From positions 1 to 27,285 of the forward strand of contig JADIIU010000155.1 of NCBI GenBank assembly GCA_027603945.1: a DNA stretch of 27,285 nucleotides. Direction: 5' to 3'. The position numbers and the translations under genes are program-made. Position 1 is the first letter of the stretch; each line of letters opens with the position of its first letter. This stretch comes from Terramyces sp. JEL0728. Lineage: Eukaryota; Chytridiomycota; Chytridiomycetes; Rhizophydiales; Terramycetaceae. This document shows, one piece after another, positions 18,184 to 25,962 of this stretch. The notes beneath the pieces were generated by a model, which worked only from the letters and a program-made list of their open reading frames with translations, had not been told where the DNA came from and did no database searches.

Positions 18184-18490
18184 GGGTAAATTATTCTCTT
18201 TTGTTCTATTTTTGTAACATTTGTCCTGAAAAGGAATCAACAAAATGTTTGTGACACGAAACCACATTCGAACATGCAAACCATCGCAAGAAAGACTCTC
18301 GGCAACGTACTTGATGAAAGTGCTCAATTATCTAGATGCAATAACATTTATCCCAACTGTCGTGCCGGTCGAATCGGGTAGCCTGAAATAGATAAAACTT
18401 GCAGTGATCAAATATGGATAAAAACCACATTGAATTCGCACGGACCAGCAAATAGCAGGTACAAATAAAGCTGCAATTCTCCAGCGTGTA
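18184..18490. other. Divergent promoter, PFF1-like and CBM19-like protein 2
   Basis: 307 bases between divergent genes. No convincing TATA box on either side and no RNA gene. Part may be coding if the upstream PFF1 start at 18267 is used. Confidence 0.5.
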
Positions 18491-19030
18491 ATGAAATTGG
18501 TCTACCTGATTGGCCTTGTACTAGCAAAGACACATAGCACACGACAAGACTGTTTAGCTGCGGCAGACCAAACTCAAGCCGATGGCGATAACCAATGCCG
18601 CCAGTTAGTGCAAAACAATCCACCGGTATTAAACAAGTGCCTTCAAGGTGTTCAAATGGCTGCAGATAAAATTAGAGACACTTGCAACCAAACAAACCCA
18701 ACAAAGAAACGTAAGCGGAGCACAGCAGTCAACCTCTCTGACCATGAATTGCACCGTATCAATAACAATTGGACAAAGAGAGACCAGTGTTGGTGGTCTA
18801 ATGTCTATAACATGAATATCTGTTTGAATGTGAATGATATGATTGAATTGGGACAGAAAGCTTCGGAAACTTGTAATTGGGATAACAATGGGCAGCAGAA
18901 ATGTGTGAATGATAAAGGCTTCATTACTTGTGTTAACAATCAATGGACTGTTGAACAATACTGTGGGTCTGGGACAAAATGTCAGCCTTATCCCACCGAT
19001 CCAAATAACCATGTACTTTGTGGGTATTGA
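18491..19030 (+). CDS. Secreted cysteine-rich protein with CBM19-like chitin-binding C-terminus, copy 2
   Basis: 179 residues, paralog of 13726-14262. Signal peptide MKLVYLIGLVLAKT. The N-terminal part has Cys residues in a different arrangement (QDCLAAA, NQCRQLV, NKCLQGV, DTCNQT) and looks helical. Then come KKRKR, a helix-like spacer, TKRDQCWWSNVYNMNICLN, and the C-terminal module TCNWDNNGQQKCVND..FITCVNNQWTVEQYCGSGTKCQPYPTDP. The second half is much better conserved between the paralogs than the first. The two dibasic sites (KRKR, TKR) are retained, supporting Kex2-type processing. It converges with the GH5 gene (81-nt gap). Likely secreted and wall- or chitin-associated; no enzyme activity is predicted. 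Confidence 0.8.
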   Translation: MKLVYLIGLVLAKTHSTRQDCLAAADQTQADGDNQCRQLVQNNPPVLNKCLQGVQMAADKIRDTCNQTNPTKKRKRSTAVNLSDHELHRINNNWTKRDQCWWSNVYNMNICLNVNDMIELGQKASETCNWDNNGQQKCVNDKGFITCVNNQWTVEQYCGSGTKCQPYPTDPNNHVLCGY

Positions 19031-19110
19031 ATAAAAGATTGCAGACGTTTAAAAGGCTTTTAATTGACAGCCAATATCTCAGTAATAATCAAATGAACAG
19101 ATAAACAAAT

Positions 19111-20403
19111 TTATGTAGTCAAATCTTCCACTTGTTTGGACTTGTACGCATTCCATTCAGTATTAAGGAGCCCATAAGTCTCAATATCACCAAACTTGTG
19201 CCCAGGTCTGAACGGAGACTGAGTGCCATCAATAGTCCAAATAGACCAATGCGTATTAGTCCTAGCTTTGATCATAGGCACAATCAAATCCCACCACTGT
19301 CGATCTCTATCAACTGTCAAATCGCCATTGATTTCGCCTAGGAAGAGTGGTGCAGTGTCCAGGACGTGGAAGAATCGTTCGATTGCTTCTTTGCGGTAGG
19401 TTGGTCCATCCAAACTCATGTGCAAGAATGAATAGTCATGGCAAGAGTAAACCACCCTGTTCTTTGGCTCGATGCCGTACTTTGTTATATCTGGGACCAC
19501 ATCAGCAAAATTGTGCGCTCTTGTATCATTCAAATTCAATGCTTTCAAGTACAAGATAGTCGAGGTGTATTCGACTGGGTTGAATGTTGGCAAATCGTAG
19601 ATGCCGCCCATACTAATCAGCATGTTTGGGTTAACATTGAGAATCCTGTTTGTCGCGGTTTGCGCAGCAGCTCTCCAGCTTACTTGAGATGTCTTGTACC
19701 CCAAAAGATGCATTAAAGGAAAGATTTGTTGCTGAGCTTTTTTTCGCTGATCGTCCCAGTAAACGCCAACAATAGTGTTGTTGATTGCAGAGCCTCTGAC
19801 TTCGTTACGTAAATCAGCCATGACAACCATCGGATTGTCAAGGAATGTACCGACCATCTTTTCCCATTGTTCAAACCACAATTCTTCAGTGTAGCCAACA
19901 TCATTGAACCATATACCATTGTTATCTTTTTCAGAACAGCAAAAAGAAGCAACGGAAACGTGGTTGTCAAGGATAACCATAATATTAGAGTCAGTCAACG
20001 CTTTAACTACCATTTGGTAGGCTTCAAACGGAGTCTTGCCCAATAACGACGGCTCTTTTGTAATATACTGCGGATCAATTGGTTGTTGGCGGTAAACCAT
20101 TTCAGTAGAGTAGGCAAACCGGACGCAGTTGAATTTTTGTGCAATCAAATCAATAATATTTTGCATTGAATTGATATTCAGCCCAGTAGCAACGTACCCT
20201 TTCATATGGAACCCAGCCCATTCTACACATTGCAATCTGATTGGTAAACCATACTTGTCGACGATATTGTTGCCTGCTACTGAGAGGGGGACTTTATCTT
20301 TCCATGCTGCGGAAGTGTAAGGAGGAACTGCAGGGTTGGTTGTAATTGTTTCGGTTGATGGTGGGATACCTCCTAAAACAGCAGCAATCAACAAGGAAAG
20401 CAT
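19111..20403 (-). CDS. Secreted glycoside hydrolase family 5 protein
   Basis: 430 residues with a signal peptide (MLSLLIAAVLG). A GH5 (beta/alpha)8-barrel is indicated by GLPIRLQCVEWAG (residues 52-64), VILDNHVS (143-150), the acid/base motif ADLRNEVRG (Asn200, Glu201), SCHDYSF (His322, Tyr324) and the nucleophile motif FLGEING (Glu357), then WSIWTIDGT. These are the expected positions of the two catalytic glutamates and supporting residues. The residue after NE is Val rather than the Pro common in cellulases, as in some less studied GH5 subfamilies, so the substrate (glucan, mannan or glycolipid sugar) cannot be stated. No cellulose-binding module, no intron. It acts outside the cell or at the wall. 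Confidence 0.9.
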   Translation of the reverse strand: MLSLLIAAVLGGIPPSTETITTNPAVPPYTSAAWKDKVPLSVAGNNIVDKYGLPIRLQCVEWAGFHMKGYVATGLNINSMQNIIDLIAQKFNCVRFAYSTEMVYRQQPIDPQYITKEPSLLGKTPFEAYQMVVKALTDSNIMVILDNHVSVASFCCSEKDNNGIWFNDVGYTEELWFEQWEKMVGTFLDNPMVVMADLRNEVRGSAINNTIVGVYWDDQRKKAQQQIFPLMHLLGYKTSQVSWRAAAQTATNRILNVNPNMLISMGGIYDLPTFNPVEYTSTILYLKALNLNDTRAHNFADVVPDITKYGIEPKNRVVYSCHDYSFLHMSLDGPTYRKEAIERFFHVLDTAPLFLGEINGDLTVDRDRQWWDLIVPMIKARTNTHWSIWTIDGTQSPFRPGHKFGDIETYGLLNTEWNAYKSKQVEDLTT

Positions 20404-20438
20404 TTAATCTATACTATGGAATGGAATTATTGTGCAGT

Positions 20439-20446
20439 ATTTATAA
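20439..20446 (-). promoter_or_regulatory. TATA box of the GH5 gene
   Basis: TATAAATA on the minus strand, 36-43 nt upstream of the ATG at 20403. Confidence 0.55.
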
Positions 20447-20807
20447 TGATCCTTTGGGCTGATTTAATCTGGTCATTGCCAAATTTGGCCAAGAGTTTCA
20501 GATCAGCGAAATATTAAAAGCGATTTCGAATGAAACTGGAGATACTTTGGAGAGGTGAATTGGATTCGTAGGGCGGAAGTATTCACACTATACCCTGATA
20601 TCCGTGATTATTTAGGCAAACATCAATGCGCTCGCAAATGCATTTGCAGGATGTGGCCAGTGATTGAAGGGACCTAAAAGGGTAATCATAAAAATTCGAA
20701 TTCCAGCATCTTAAGGACCTGTCAACTGATTGAGGCTAGATGGGCTTCTCTGTCATTGAATCACTCCTTTAATGCAGCTTGAGGAATTATTATCTGTACG
20801 GAACAGT
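20447..20807. other. Intergenic, GH5 upstream region
   Basis: About 360 bases between the GH5 promoter and the 3' end of the coiled-coil gene. No coding frame, RNA or repeat was identified. Confidence 0.5.
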
Positions 20808-21162
20808 TTATTGTAAAATACTGAGCAGATTCTTGTTGATTTTCAGTTTGGAATTCAAAACCACTTCAAACTCGTTAACCAGCGAATCCAGCTCCAAGGG
20901 ACGATACTCTTCAGTTTCAAGCAGCTCTGAAATGCAACTAAATCAGAAATAGTTACTCGTCAATCGCCATGATTTCATCCAAGAGTCCTTTCTGTGTTTC
21001 TTTGATTCTGCTTATTTCCAATTCAATATCTTGCAGGTCTTTTTCAATAACGTCAAAATGAGGGTCAAAGGAAGATATTTCTTTGACTTTGCTCCACTGT
21101 GCTTTGAATGATTTCTTTATTTTATTGGTGTGCTTGGTTTTCAACTTTACTAGGATATCCAT
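20808..21162 (-). CDS. Small predicted coiled-coil protein (111 aa), unassigned
   Basis: Exon 1 20957-21162, 19-nt intron 20938-20956 (GTAACTATTTCTGATTTAG), exon 2 20808-20937; total 336 nt, in frame. The protein starts MDILVKLKTKHTNKIKKSFK, basic, then has heptad-like leucine/isoleucine spacing in VIEKDLQDIELEISRIKETQ (about residues 38-57), continuing into an acidic segment SELLETEEYRPLELDSLVNE and ending NKNLLSILQ. Without the intron the frame stops after 69 residues; with it the helical pattern continues, which supports splicing. Size and shape recall small subunits of tethering or kinetochore/BLOC-type complexes, but no family is recognised. Confidence 0.65.
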
Positions 21163-21540
21163 TGATCTTTTTCATTTTGCCGTGTTTTATACTTGTTTAA
21201 AGTTAAGCTTTTTTATGCGGATTTTTGATGAATCAGTTTTATGTAGACTGCTCAGCATACTCTCAGTGTCAATGCTGTGTTCACCAATTGCTTTAGGTCC
21301 CTAACTGATATATCATGGGATTTCTATATGATGTAATCTATCAGGCTCATCACGGAAGAACACAGAAATTGTAAAATACTCAATCAATTGATATTGGAAA
21401 CACTGGGATATCAATCAGGGACATACAAATACACTTGGAGCTGGTCTGGCCTGTTTTTATTCCAGACTTTATCACTCAAACTTTACTTTTCCGCCATTGT
21501 GAAACCATCAGCCAAACACCCTGATCCGAAGCCCAAGAAA
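21163..21540. other. Divergent promoter, coiled-coil gene and GH16
   Basis: About 380 bases between divergent genes. No additional gene or RNA was recognised. Confidence 0.5.
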
Positions 21541-21548
21541 TATAAAAC
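21541..21548 (+). promoter_or_regulatory. TATA box of the GH16 gene
   Basis: TATAAAAC lies 11-18 nt before the ATG at 21559 but 23-30 nt before the next in-frame ATG (21571). The spacing favours translation from 21571. Confidence 0.5.
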
Positions 21549-21570
21549 AAGAAAGTAAATGGAAATCTTT

Positions 21571-22743
21571 ATGCTTCAATTCGTACTCGCCTCGTTGGTC
21601 TCATCGACTGCCCTTTCATCATTCGCATTTGATTACGGCAACGATAAAGCAACAATTACAAGCAATGATCTAGAAATTACTTTAGATGAACAAGCTAATG
21701 GTGCTAGACTAGTGGGTCCGCCGCAAGAAAGAGGGAAAATATGCTCAACTGTATCTCTTGAGCTTGTCAGCGGTTCTGCTTTTGCCATGTATCTGTCAAC
21801 TGATGAACCAAAGAATAGACAAACCGAAAAGTGGGACGAGTTGGATTTCGAATTTATTAATACTATTGGCCAGGGGAATGTGTGGGTCAATACTTTCCAT
21901 GATGGCAAAGATTTGCAAGCTGGTGGTGATGCTACTTTGGGTTCAACTTCTGCTGGCTCCAGTGTCACTGACAAGCGATACTGTATCCACTGGGATATCA
22001 AGGATAAGGCAGTATGGACAATTGACAATGTTGTAGTTAGGGTCTTTTCATTGCAAGGATGGTCCAAGCCATTGAAACCATACTTTTCTTACTGGGGTAT
22101 TCCACTAGGTGCTGATGCTGATGCTTCATTAATCAAGTGGTTTGGAAAACGTACTGAAAAAGGGAGCCATAGTTGTCATGCTAAAAATGTTGAATATGGC
22201 AGCGAGCCGGAATTTCCTTCTATTCCAGTTACTATTATAATTGGACCTTCCCAAGGAAGTCAAGGAAATGGTAATGGAGGCTACTCTGGTAACAAAGGTT
22301 ATGGAGAAAATGGCGGTTATGGAAACCAAGGTAACAAAGGCTATGGAGAAAATGGCGGTTATGGAAACCAAGGTAACAAAGGCTATGGAGAAAATGGCGG
22401 TTACGGAAACCAAGGTAACAAAGGCTATGGAGAAAATGGCGGTTACGGAAACCAAGGTAACAAAGGCTATGGAAGTCAAACAGATATGCCAGTCATCACC
22501 AATGTACCAGCGGAAACTACCCAAGTTTACCAAATGACTACAGATGTGCCAATTGCTACTCCAGTGGCTACAATTGACATGCCAGCTGCTACTCCACAAG
22601 CCTACCCAACTCCTGATGCTGGTGTTGGCGCACCTTACGGCGGAATGATTATGACAACCACTGCCACAGGCAACCAAGCTATTGTAAGTTCTGCTGAATC
22701 ATTTGGCACTGTATTGTATCTATTATCATTCTTGCTTATTTAA
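21571..22743 (+). CDS. CRH-like GH16 transglycosidase, probably GPI-anchored
   Basis: 390 residues from Met 21571 (394 from 21559). Signal peptide MLQFVLASLVSSTALSS. The GH16 catalytic motif is KWDELDFEF: the E-L-D-F-E core gives nucleophile Glu90 and acid/base Glu94. Around it are NVWVNTFHDG, YCIHWD, WTIDNVVVR and YFSYWGIPLGAD, as in Crh1/Utr2-type enzymes that cross-link chitin to beta-glucan in the wall. A Gly/Tyr/Asn-rich tail follows with four 14-residue repeats (GNKGYGENGGYGNQ), then a Thr/Pro/Ala-rich region and a hydrophobic C-terminus (FGTVLYLLSFLLI) preceded by Ser/Ala, fitting a GPI signal. No intron. It converges with a DUF4360 gene. Confidence 0.9.
   Translation: MLQFVLASLVSSTALSSFAFDYGNDKATITSNDLEITLDEQANGARLVGPPQERGKICSTVSLELVSGSAFAMYLSTDEPKNRQTEKWDELDFEFINTIGQGNVWVNTFHDGKDLQAGGDATLGSTSAGSSVTDKRYCIHWDIKDKAVWTIDNVVVRVFSLQGWSKPLKPYFSYWGIPLGADADASLIKWFGKRTEKGSHSCHAKNVEYGSEPEFPSIPVTIIIGPSQGSQGNGNGGYSGNKGYGENGGYGNQGNKGYGENGGYGNQGNKGYGENGGYGNQGNKGYGENGGYGNQGNKGYGSQTDMPVITNVPAETTQVYQMTTDVPIATPVATIDMPAATPQAYPTPDAGVGAPYGGMIMTTTATGNQAIVSSAESFGTVLYLLSFLLI
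22288..22479 (+). repeat. 42-bp coding tandem repeats in the GH16 gene
   Basis: Four nearly identical 42-bp units (22288, 22330, 22372, 22414) plus a 24-nt partial copy (22456-22479). They differ only at a few silent positions (for example GGT TAT versus GGC TAT, TAT versus TAC). They encode GNKGYGENGGYGNQ. Near-identity suggests recent expansion and likely copy-number variation. Confidence 0.95.
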
Positions 22744-22868
22744 CTTGTATAATTGAATAAATCTGTTATTTCGTATCATCTACAGCCGTTGGTCGCGTTC
22801 AAGCACGTTGGAATAATTCACACATAATGTCAAACTGGTTTATTTTATATTTGAGATTGGCCAATAAT

Positions 22869-23516
22869 TTATGGGCAAGTTTTCCAGACCAAGCTGTAGA
22901 TTTGTTGGACTGATCCGTCAATGGAGTCAACAGTGATTTGTGCTGGGGTGTTGGCCAAAGTGATACCAGCCTTTGGTGGGGTGGAAAGACCAAGTTTGAC
23001 TTGGGTGTTGATGTTTCCAGGTAAAACGGCACCGCAAGGAGACCAGACCATTGAAGCAATTGGGATTTGGTCATTTGCTGTGTAATCTTGGTCTGAAGCA
23101 GCGCTAAAGACGGTTTGTGACGAAATTTGTTGGGTTTGGCCAGAGATATAGTAGAGTGCTGACTGGGTAGCAGTAATGCCATCTGGAATCTGCACATATC
23201 CTCTGTAGGTGACGGAAGCGATGGAGTAGGCGAATCCAGATGGGTAGTGCAAGTTCAAGTTGATTTGGCAGTTCTTTCTTGAATCAGTGATTTTGGTTCC
23301 TGGCCCAGATGAAGCTACAAAGGAGGACATAATCATGGTAAAAGTAGTTGCATCTGTTGAAAGGACTGATGAAACGGATCCAGCTGGACAACCAGTACCA
23401 GCATAAGAGATAGACTTGATGGTAATTTGGGAAGGGTCTGGGCCGTTGGAGCCACCAGGAGTGACGATGATTTGAGCAAGAGCAGATGATACGAAAGCAA
23501 GAGCAGCGAATTTCAT
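22869..23516 (-). CDS. Secreted DUF4360 protein A
   Basis: 215 residues with a signal peptide (MKFAALAFVSSALAQ). The DUF4360 family hallmarks are present: ISYAGTGCPAGSV, SSFVASSGPGTKITDSRKNC, YPSGFAYSIASVTYRGY, WSPCGAVLPGNINTQV and a terminal VDSIDGSVQQIYSLVWKTCP. Four conserved cysteines probably form two disulfides. The family is common in fungi and some bacteria and its function is unknown. No intron. Convergent with the GH16 gene (125-nt gap) and divergent from copy B. Confidence 0.9.
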   Translation of the reverse strand: MKFAALAFVSSALAQIIVTPGGSNGPDPSQITIKSISYAGTGCPAGSVSSVLSTDATTFTMIMSSFVASSGPGTKITDSRKNCQINLNLHYPSGFAYSIASVTYRGYVQIPDGITATQSALYYISGQTQQISSQTVFSAASDQDYTANDQIPIASMVWSPCGAVLPGNINTQVKLGLSTPPKAGITLANTPAQITVDSIDGSVQQIYSLVWKTCP

Positions 23517-23547
23517 TTTGGTGATGCGTTGTTGCTAGATTGATGTC

Positions 23548-23556
23548 CTATTTATA
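23548..23556 (-). promoter_or_regulatory. TATA box of DUF4360 A
   Basis: TATAAATAG on the minus strand, 32-40 nt upstream of the ATG at 23516. Confidence 0.55.
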
Positions 23557-24141
23557 CCTTTTTGCGGTGATACTTGACAGTTTCCAAATGAGTTATCCGT
23601 GTTGGTTCGGCCTAATATAGGTTCTATTATCCAAATATTTCCATCACAAAGCCTTGCAGTGCTTGTGGTGCTATTTCTGTGGTAAAACGTTTGGACAACA
23701 AAAACAAGTGTCGGAGGTGCATACTGTGAATAGATCCCAATCTAATAGGTTGGAGTTCTGAACGTCTCTCATGATGCAATGTCCTTCAAAATTTCTCCGA
23801 TCATGTTCGTGGTTGGTCTGCGAAGAATTTTTCTCGGGAACTACGTGGTGGCCTGGGACAAAGGGTTGCTGGCTCGGGGCCATTTATTCTAACGGGACAC
23901 ATGAGTGGTTTTTCGTTGAAAATCATTTGCGAACGACTTGCAAGACAGCTCAAGTTGGAACGGAATCAAACTTGCAGATCAACTATAGAGACAATAGCAG
24001 GTACCATTACGAATATTCCGCAGTACCAACATTGATTCTTTGAAATACATGCCTCGAATAATACTGGATTTAGTAAGTTAAAGGATAGGCAGGGACATCT
24101 CGAAGAAATTGCGTGACTTTAGTCGGAGGACATCAAAGGAA
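23557..24141. other. Divergent promoter region of DUF4360 A and B
   Basis: About 585 bases. Two overlapping open frames of 70 and 90 codons on opposite strands (23671-23883, 23771-24043) have no family motif, signal peptide or intron continuation, so no gene is called. Confidence 0.45.
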
Positions 24142-24149
24142 TATAAATA
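24142..24149 (+). promoter_or_regulatory. TATA box of DUF4360 B
   Basis: TATAAATA, 35-42 nt ahead of the ATG at 24184. Confidence 0.6.
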
Positions 24150-24183
24150 TTAGACAGATTCAGCAACTCAATATCAACTACAA

Positions 24184-24834
24184 ATGAAATCATTCGCTGC
24201 TCTTGCTTTCGCTACCACTGCTTTCTCCCAAATCATCGTTACCCCAGGTGCTCCAGGTGGTCCAGATCCATCCCAAGTCCACATCAAGTCCATCTCATAC
24301 GCTGGTACTGGTTGTCCAGTTGGATCCGTTGCTCAGATTCTTTCTGATGATGCAACCACCTTTACCTTGTTGATGTCTTCATTCGTTGCTTCATCTGGAC
24401 CAGGAACCACCATCACTGACACCAGAAAGAACTGCCAAATCAACATCAACTTGAACTACCCACAAGGATTCTCATACTCTATTGACTCCGTCGACTACAG
24501 AGGTTACGTTCAAGTCCCAGCTGGAATCAAGGCAACTCAAAAGGCAACTTACTACATTTCAGGACAAACCCAACAAGTTTCATCCCAAACTGTCTTCAGC
24601 ACCGCAACTGACCAAGACTACCACTCCCACGATGAAATCGACGTTGCTGCTTACGTCTGGTCTCCTTGTGGAGCTGTCTTGCCAGGAAACATCAACACCC
24701 AAGTCAGATTGGAGCTTTCCAACCCAGCCAACACCAAGATTACTTTGGCCAACACCCCAGCTCAAATCACTGTTGACTCCATTGACGGAAAGGTCCAACA
24801 AATCTACGGACTTAAATGGAAGACTTGCCCATAA
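24184..24834 (+). CDS. Secreted DUF4360 protein B
   Basis: 216 residues; signal peptide MKSFAALAFATTAFSQ. Contains SISYAGTGCPVGSV (Cys44), TDTRKNCQIN (Cys84), DYRGYVQVPAG, WSPCGAVLPGNINTQV (Cys162) and ends GLKWKTCP. It is the most strongly codon-biased gene in the window: Pro is almost always CCA, Gly GGA/GGT, Lys AAG, Ser TCC/TCA and Ile ATC, which suggests very high expression. An AATAAA signal lies just after the stop (24845-24850). Possibly a major secreted or wall-associated protein; molecular role unknown. Confidence 0.92.
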   Translation: MKSFAALAFATTAFSQIIVTPGAPGGPDPSQVHIKSISYAGTGCPVGSVAQILSDDATTFTLLMSSFVASSGPGTTITDTRKNCQININLNYPQGFSYSIDSVDYRGYVQVPAGIKATQKATYYISGQTQQVSSQTVFSTATDQDYHSHDEIDVAAYVWSPCGAVLPGNINTQVRLELSNPANTKITLANTPAQITVDSIDGKVQQIYGLKWKTCP

Positions 24835-25244
24835 ACTTTTAGAGAATAAATTGAATTTACAAAATGATATATCGGCAGCTAAATTTTAACTTTCCGGCAT
24901 TTGTGTATCTTGTGCTACAGGAATAATGTGATTCGCAATTTTCCAAATTGTATAGTCATTATCTTCCAGCATACAACTTGTTTATGCGTGGATGATTATG
25001 GATAAGAAAACAAGAGCCAAGTGACTTGTGATGTAACTTGCATATATTGAAAAAAGTGAATTCTTTCCTTCAGGCTTAGAAGTGGTAAAACGCGACCTCG
25101 CCAGGTAATCCAGCAGCAATATCACGGCAGATAAACACCCAGCGAAAATTCTTCAGCATACTAAAATTGTATGTTTATTTGTTTGTTTTGTCTCAGGCTG
25201 GTGCAGTTGCATGAATCGTGGCACTGTTGATTCAACACTAACCA
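24835..25244. other. Intergenic between DUF4360 B and C
   Basis: About 410 bases, AT-rich, with the polyadenylation signal of B at its left end and the promoter of C at its right. No other gene or RNA was recognised. Confidence 0.5.
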
Positions 25245-25252
25245 TATAAAAA
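25245..25252 (+). promoter_or_regulatory. TATA box of DUF4360 C
   Basis: TATAAAAA, 30-37 nt upstream of the ATG at 25282. Confidence 0.55.
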
Positions 25253-25281
25253 GACGCGCATCTGCCATAAAAACATCTAAA

Positions 25282-25899
25282 ATGAAATTTGCCGCATTAG
25301 CACTTTCTGCTCTGGTAGCCGCTCAACTCCCAGACCCAAGCCAAGTAACAATCCAAAGTATATCCTATGCTGGAACTGGCTGTTCACCTGGCACTGTAGT
25401 ACCTGTAATGGCTGAAGATGCTACCTCTTTTACCTTAATAATGAGCCAGTTTGTGGCATCTTCAGGACCTGGAACAAAAGTCACTGACAATAGAAAGAAC
25501 TGTCAAATCAACTTGAAAATGCTGTACCCTCAAGGATTTTCTTACACTATTACCACAGTCGACTATCGTGGTTATGTTCAACTTCCAAATGGAATTTCAG
25601 CGCAACAAAAATCCACTTACTATTTCACTGGAGAAACCCAGCAAGTTTCATCGCAAACTACATTCGTTGGTCCGCAGAATAAAGATTATCTCGCCACCGA
25701 CACGATTGATGTTGCAGCCTATGTCTGGTCTCCTTGTGGACAGGTATTGCCAGGCAATATTAACACTCAAGTGCGCCTGATGTTGTCAAGCCCAGCAACT
25801 CCTCTGGTAACTTTGGGCAACACTCCCGGCTTGATCACTGTAGATTCAATCGATGGTAAAGTACAACAAATCTACCACATCCAGTGGAAAAAGTGTTAG
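25282..25899 (+). CDS. Secreted DUF4360 protein C (divergent)
   Basis: 205 residues; signal peptide MKFAALALSALVAAQ. Same four-cysteine plan: ISYAGTGCSPGTV, TDNRKNCQIN, WSPCGQVLPGNINTQV and terminal IQWKKC, ending on Cys where the other copies end Cys-Pro. It lacks the short Gly/Pro-rich lead (IIVTPGG..G) seen after the signal peptide of A, B and D. Codon choice is far less biased than in B, with many ACT, CCA/CCT, AAA and ATT codons. This suggests lower expression and an older duplication. Convergent with copy D (63-nt gap). Confidence 0.9.
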   Translation: MKFAALALSALVAAQLPDPSQVTIQSISYAGTGCSPGTVVPVMAEDATSFTLIMSQFVASSGPGTKVTDNRKNCQINLKMLYPQGFSYTITTVDYRGYVQLPNGISAQQKSTYYFTGETQQVSSQTTFVGPQNKDYLATDTIDVAAYVWSPCGQVLPGNINTQVRLMLSSPATPLVTLGNTPGLITVDSIDGKVQQIYHIQWKKC

Positions 25900-25962
25900 G
25901 AACACTACTTTAATAAAGTTAATGAATTTGATTTATTCTAGTTAGAATCTAAGGCCTGACAT

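Noticed and set aside
18184..18327. N-terminal extension of the vacuolar protease up to 18327
   Set aside because: The far end has no ATG. An internal ATG at 18267 is possible and is noted as an alternative, but the helix-proximal ATG at 18183 is better placed.
22129..22677. 182-codon frame antisense to the GH16 repeats
   Set aside because: It is the mirror of the 42-bp repeats (a frame divisible by 3 stays open in repeats) and has no motif; the sense frame is a clear GH16.
23671..24043. Overlapping opposite-strand frames between DUF4360 A and B
   Set aside because: Neither has recognisable motifs; they occupy a divergent promoter and end without conserved features.
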